A stretch of 64,000 nt of DNA from positions 1,860,001 to 1,924,000 of the forward strand of contig NZ_JAWQJT010000003.1 of assembly GCF_033441515.1 (NCBI RefSeq), in the 5' to 3' direction. Source of the stretch: Amycolatopsis solani (GTDB taxonomy: Bacteria > Actinomycetota > Actinomycetes > Mycobacteriales > Pseudonocardiaceae). Below are positions 60,982 to 64,000 of the stretch, piece by piece. The position numbers and the translations under genes were made by a program. The stretch's first letter is position 1; each line of letters begins with the position of its first letter. The notes under the pieces are model-generated. The model worked only from the letters and a program-made list of their open reading frames with translations. It did not search any database and was not told the DNA's origin.

Positions 60982-62580
60982 TCAGCTGAGGTCGACAGCA
61001 CGGATCGTGTGCGCCCCGACCGACGCGCCGATCGGGTCCAGCAGGTGCGCGTCGATGTGGCGGTCGACGCGCAGCAGCATGACCGCGTCGGAGCCGTCGG
61101 TGGTCTGGCTGATCTGCGCGGCCTCGATGTTGATGCCCGCCTCGCCGAGCAGCGTGCCGACGCGGCCCATCACGCCCGGCCGGTCCGGGTACTCGACCAG
61201 CAGGACGGTGCCCTCGGCGCGCAGGTCGAAGCCGCGGCCGTTGACCTCGACCAGCTTCTCGACCTCGTCCTTGCCGGTGACCGAACCGGACACCGTGAGC
61301 ACCTGGCCGTCCGAGTGCACCGCGCGGACGGTGACCAGGCTGCGGAACTTCGGGCTCTCCGGCTCGGTCGTCAGCTCGACCTGCACGCCCAGCTTCTCCG
61401 CCAGCTGCGGCGCGTTGACGAACGTGACCTGGTCCTCGACCACGCCGGTGAACACCCCGCGCAGCGCCGCCAGCTGCAGCACGGCGGTGTCCTCGCTGGA
61501 GATCTCGCCCTTGACCTGCACGGTCACCGACGTCGGCGCCTTCGGGTTCAGCGCGGTCAGCAGCGTGCCGAGCTTCTGGGTCAGCGACAGGTACGGGCGG
61601 ACGTGCTCGCCGACCGCGCCGCCGCCGGAGACGTTCACCGCGTCCGGCACGAAGTCGCCGCGCAGCGCCAGCAGCACCGACTTCGCGACGTCGGTGCCCG
61701 CGCGGTCCTGCGCCTCCGCCGTCGAGGCGCCCAGGTGCGGCGTCACGACGACGTTGTCCAGGCCGAACAGCGGGCTGGACGTGGTCGGCTCGGTGACGAA
61801 GACGTCGACGCCGGCGCCGCCGACGTGGCCCGAGCGCAGCGCGTCGGCCAGGTCCTCTTCGACGATGAGGCCACCGCGGGCGGCGTTGACGATGATGACG
61901 CCGGGCTTGGTCTTCTTCAGCGCCTCGGCGTCGATGAGGCCCTTGGTCTCCGGCGTCTTCGGCAGGTGGATGGAGATCGCGTCGGCGCGGCTCAGCAGCT
62001 CGTCGAGGGTGACGAGCTCGATGCCGAGCTGCGCGGCGCGCGCGGCCGAGACGTAGGGGTCGTACGCGATCAGCTTGGTGTCGAAGGCGGCCAGGCGCTG
62101 GGCGAACAGCTGCCCGATCTTGCCGAGGCCGACGACGCCGACGGTCTTGCCCTGCAGCTCGACGCCGGAGAACGAGCTGCGCTTCCACTCGCCGCCGCGG
62201 AGGCTCTGGTCGGCGGCCGGGACGCGGCGCGCGACCGACAGCAGCAGGGCGACGGCGTGCTCGGCGGCGGAAACGATGTTGGACGTCGGGGCGTTGACGA
62301 CCAGCACGCCGCGCTCGGTGGCGGCGGGCACCTCGACGTTGTCCAGGCCGACGCCGGCGCGGGCGACGACCTTCAGCTGCGTGGTGGCGCCGAGGACCTC
62401 GGCGTCGACCTTGGTGGCGGAACGGACCAGCAGCGCGTCGGCGCTCTTCACCGCCTCGAGCAGCGCGGATCGGTCCGTGCCGTCGACGTGCCGGACCTCC
62501 ACCTCGTCACCGAAAACACTCAGCACGGAGGGGGCGAGCTTTTCCGCGATGAGGACGACGGGTTTGCTGGGCTTGCTCAC
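60982..62580 (-). CDS. serA: D-3-phosphoglycerate dehydrogenase SerA (long form)
   Basis: The 532-residue enzyme makes the first step of serine synthesis from 3-phosphoglycerate. It has the substrate and NAD domains (GVVGLGKIGQLFA near residue 152, PHLGASTAEAQDR with the active-site His). The intervening ASB domain and C-terminal ACT domain for serine feedback (about 458-532, VLLVEYPDRPGVMGRVG) follow, as in the mycobacterial type 1 enzyme. Translation starts at GTG 62580. It is followed by its own terminator. Confidence 0.97.
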   Translation of the reverse strand: MSKPSKPVVLIAEKLAPSVLSVFGDEVEVRHVDGTDRSALLEAVKSADALLVRSATKVDAEVLGATTQLKVVARAGVGLDNVEVPAATERGVLVVNAPTSNIVSAAEHAVALLLSVARRVPAADQSLRGGEWKRSSFSGVELQGKTVGVVGLGKIGQLFAQRLAAFDTKLIAYDPYVSAARAAQLGIELVTLDELLSRADAISIHLPKTPETKGLIDAEALKKTKPGVIIVNAARGGLIVEEDLADALRSGHVGGAGVDVFVTEPTTSSPLFGLDNVVVTPHLGASTAEAQDRAGTDVAKSVLLALRGDFVPDAVNVSGGGAVGEHVRPYLSLTQKLGTLLTALNPKAPTSVTVQVKGEISSEDTAVLQLAALRGVFTGVVEDQVTFVNAPQLAEKLGVQVELTTEPESPKFRSLVTVRAVHSDGQVLTVSGSVTGKDEVEKLVEVNGRGFDLRAEGTVLLVEYPDRPGVMGRVGTLLGEAGINIEAAQISQTTDGSDAVMLLRVDRHIDAHLLDPIGASVGAHTIRAVDLS

Positions 62581-62704
62581 GATGCGGCTCCCACTATCTG
62601 GTCACTTCCAGGACGCTGTGTGTCGACAGACGGATTCAGCACGTCGTTGTGCGCCGGTCTGGCGGAGTTTAACCCGCTGGGCGGCCCCCTGGCGTCCCAC
62701 GGTG

Positions 62705-63268
62705 TTAACTCGCTCGTAATCCTTCGAAAACAAGAGCCAGGAGGCGTTGCATGCCGCCGGGGCCGGGCAGGTGCCCGCCCGCCCAGGATGCCGCGTGCAG
62801 CAACAGAAGCAGCTCGTGCGTGGTGACGTCTTCGCGGAGCTCCCCCGCCGCCTTCGCACGTTCCACTAGTTGGGAACCGGCGTCACGCATCGCGTGGCAC
62901 GACGCGTACAAGCGGGACGATTCGTCGTTGAGCGCGTCGGCGGTCAGCTCGACCAGGCCGCGGTAGGTGCCGGTGGCGTCGCCGAGGCCGGTCAGCCAGG
63001 TCTGCAGCGCGGCCAGCGGCTCGGGGTGGGTCAGCAGCTCGCGCGCGCGGCCGGCCTGGCCGTCGAAGCGGGCGCGCAGGAGCGTTTCGAGCAGCGCCTC
63101 CCGGGTCGGGAAGTGCCGGTAGAGCGTGCCGATGCCGACGCCGGCGCGGCGCGCGATGTCTTCCAGGGACGCCTCGACGCCGTGTTCGGCGAAGGCGCGC
63201 TGCGCCTCCTCGAGGAGGCGCTCGTAGTTGCGGCGGGCGTCCGCGCGCATCGGTTTCACGTCGGTCAT
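62705..63268 (-). CDS. TetR-family transcriptional repressor
   Basis: The 187-residue protein has an N-terminal helix-turn-helix (about residues 14-60, with EDIARRAGVGIGTLYRHFPTR) and a ligand-binding half of the AcrR/YcdC kind. It is divergent from an F420-dependent oxidoreductase gene. A perfect inverted repeat between them (63300-63334) is its probable operator, so it should repress that gene and itself until a ligand binds. Confidence 0.93.
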   Translation of the reverse strand: MTDVKPMRADARRNYERLLEEAQRAFAEHGVEASLEDIARRAGVGIGTLYRHFPTREALLETLLRARFDGQAGRARELLTHPEPLAALQTWLTGLGDATGTYRGLVELTADALNDESSRLYASCHAMRDAGSQLVERAKAAGELREDVTTHELLLLLHAASWAGGHLPGPGGMQRLLALVFEGLRAS

Positions 63269-63299
63269 CGCGCTCCCGACCTTACCGGGTAGCCAATCG

Positions 63300-63334
63300 G
63301 AGGCTGCCTCCGTATATTAACCGGAGGCAGCCTC
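63300..63334. promoter_or_regulatory. TetR operator, 13-base inverted repeat
   Basis: GAGGCTGCCTCCG (63300-63312) and CGGAGGCAGCCTC (63322-63334) are perfect complements with a nine-base AT-rich spacer (TATATTAAC), which may contain a -10 element. It lies 31 bases from the tetR start and 23 from the oxidoreductase start. Confidence 0.85.
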
Positions 63335-63357
63335 ATCTTACTGGGAGGACTTCGAGG

Positions 63358-64000
63358 ATGACCCTGATCGAAGAAACACGCACCCGGCTCGGCGCGGTCG
63401 GCGCCTGGCTGCCGAGCGCACCGCTTGCCCCGCCCCCGGACGTCGAACGCGCGGCGACGCGGCGGCTCGCCGAGGCCGGCTACGGCTCGGTCTGGAGCGG
63501 CGAAGGCCCCGGCGGCCGCGAACTGTTCGCCGCCTTCGGCGACCTGCTCGCCACCGTGCCGGACGTCGTGCTCGGTGCCGGCATCGCCAACACCTGGGCC
63601 CGGCCTGGGCGGACCGCCGAAAAGGGCGGCGCGACCCTCGCCCACGCCCACCCGGGCCGGTTCGTGCTCGGCGTCGGCATCGGGCACGCGTTCCAGGCGG
63701 CGAAGTACGGCGAGGAGTACCGGCCGCTGGACCGGATGCGCGCCTACCTGTCCGAAATGGACGCCGCGGCGGCCGAAACCCCGGCCCCGGTGGCGTTCCC
63801 GCGCGTGCTGGCCGCGGTCGGGCCGAAGATGCTGGAACTCGCCCGTGAGCACGCCGACGGCGCGCACCCGTTCGCCCAGCCGGTCTCGCACACGCCGTAC
63901 GCCCGCGGGATCCTCGGGCCGGGCAAGCTGCTGATCCCCCACCAGACGGTCCTGCTCGGCACCCGCGAGGACGCCCGCGCGAGCGTCCGGCGCAGCGTGG
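63358..64000 (+). CDS. LLM-class F420-dependent oxidoreductase, N-terminal part
   Basis: The frame starts at ATG 63358 after GGGAGGACTTCGAGG and runs off the right edge with 214 residues. The sequence VGAWLPSAP, GYGSVWSGE, GAGIANTWARP and RFVLGVGIGH matches the luciferase-like (LLM) TIM-barrel family that uses coenzyme F420, in the TIGR03620-type group. It is controlled by the divergent TetR protein. The substrate is unknown, and the C-terminal third is outside the window. Confidence 0.9.
   Translation, partial: MTLIEETRTRLGAVGAWLPSAPLAPPPDVERAATRRLAEAGYGSVWSGEGPGGRELFAAFGDLLATVPDVVLGAGIANTWARPGRTAEKGGATLAHAHPGRFVLGVGIGHAFQAAKYGEEYRPLDRMRAYLSEMDAAAAETPAPVAFPRVLAAVGPKMLELAREHADGAHPFAQPVSHTPYARGILGPGKLLIPHQTVLLGTREDARASVRRSV

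Overview
The window is about 72% GC by eye, uses GTG and TTG starts freely and packs genes with ATGA/GTGA overlaps. It carries a HU with a long Lys/Ala/Pro tail, Lsr2, a WhiB-free but F420-linked gene set, an actinobacterial citramalate synthase next to leuB and serA, and DUF3152/DUF4383/DUF2795 proteins. Together these point to a filamentous actinomycete of the Pseudonocardiales, most likely Amycolatopsis or a close relative (inference from gene content and codon use).

Layout. 0-6.6 kb: a leftward DNA-end-processing operon, HerA-like ATPase, SbcD, SbcC and the start of a possible NurA-type nuclease. 7.1-8.7 kb: chromatin genes, a HU paralog with its own promoter and terminator, a 52-residue acidic protein, and Lsr2. 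8.9-13.1 kb: a three-gene catabolic operon (iron alcohol dehydrogenase, beta-hydroxyacid dehydrogenase, enolase-superfamily enzyme) divergent from an IclR regulator. 13.1-19.1 kb: a three-gene TerB / P-loop ATPase / Lhr-like helicase operon matching the Shango anti-phage system.

19.2-36.9 kb: one rightward, translationally coupled biosynthetic operon. It encodes an NRPS (C-A-T-TE), a giant NRPS-PKS (A-T-C-A-T-KS-KR-ACP-TE with no acyltransferase), an Fe/2-oxoglutarate dioxygenase, a P450, a sugar nucleotidyltransferase, an SxxK serine hydrolase and a GtfB-type glycosyltransferase. Hand-read adenylation codes suggest valine then proline on the large protein, so a glycosylated Val-Pro-ketide is the best guess. 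A second HU gene, a near copy of the first with the same promoter and terminator, lies inverted at 37.0-37.9 kb, so 29 kb including Shango and the biosynthetic operon sits between two inverted HU units.

38-50 kb: mostly secreted or membrane proteins (His/Asp-rich protein, GH43 hydrolase, AI-2E-type permease, a tandem pair of small chaplin-like secreted proteins, WGxxGxxG-motif proteins, lipoprotein, polysaccharide deacetylase, DUF3152 metalloprotease-like protein, DUF2795, DUF4383, DUF2231). 50.2-50.5 kb: tRNA-Glu(CUC) and tRNA-Gln(CUG) with a shared terminator.

50.5-64 kb: housekeeping metabolism. HAD phosphatase, FAD monooxygenase, FAH-family hydrolase, citramalate synthase preceded by an Ile-rich leader peptide and attenuator, leuB, a large secreted subtilase and serA. 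The right edge has a TetR regulator divergent from an F420-dependent LLM oxidoreductase across a perfect inverted-repeat operator.
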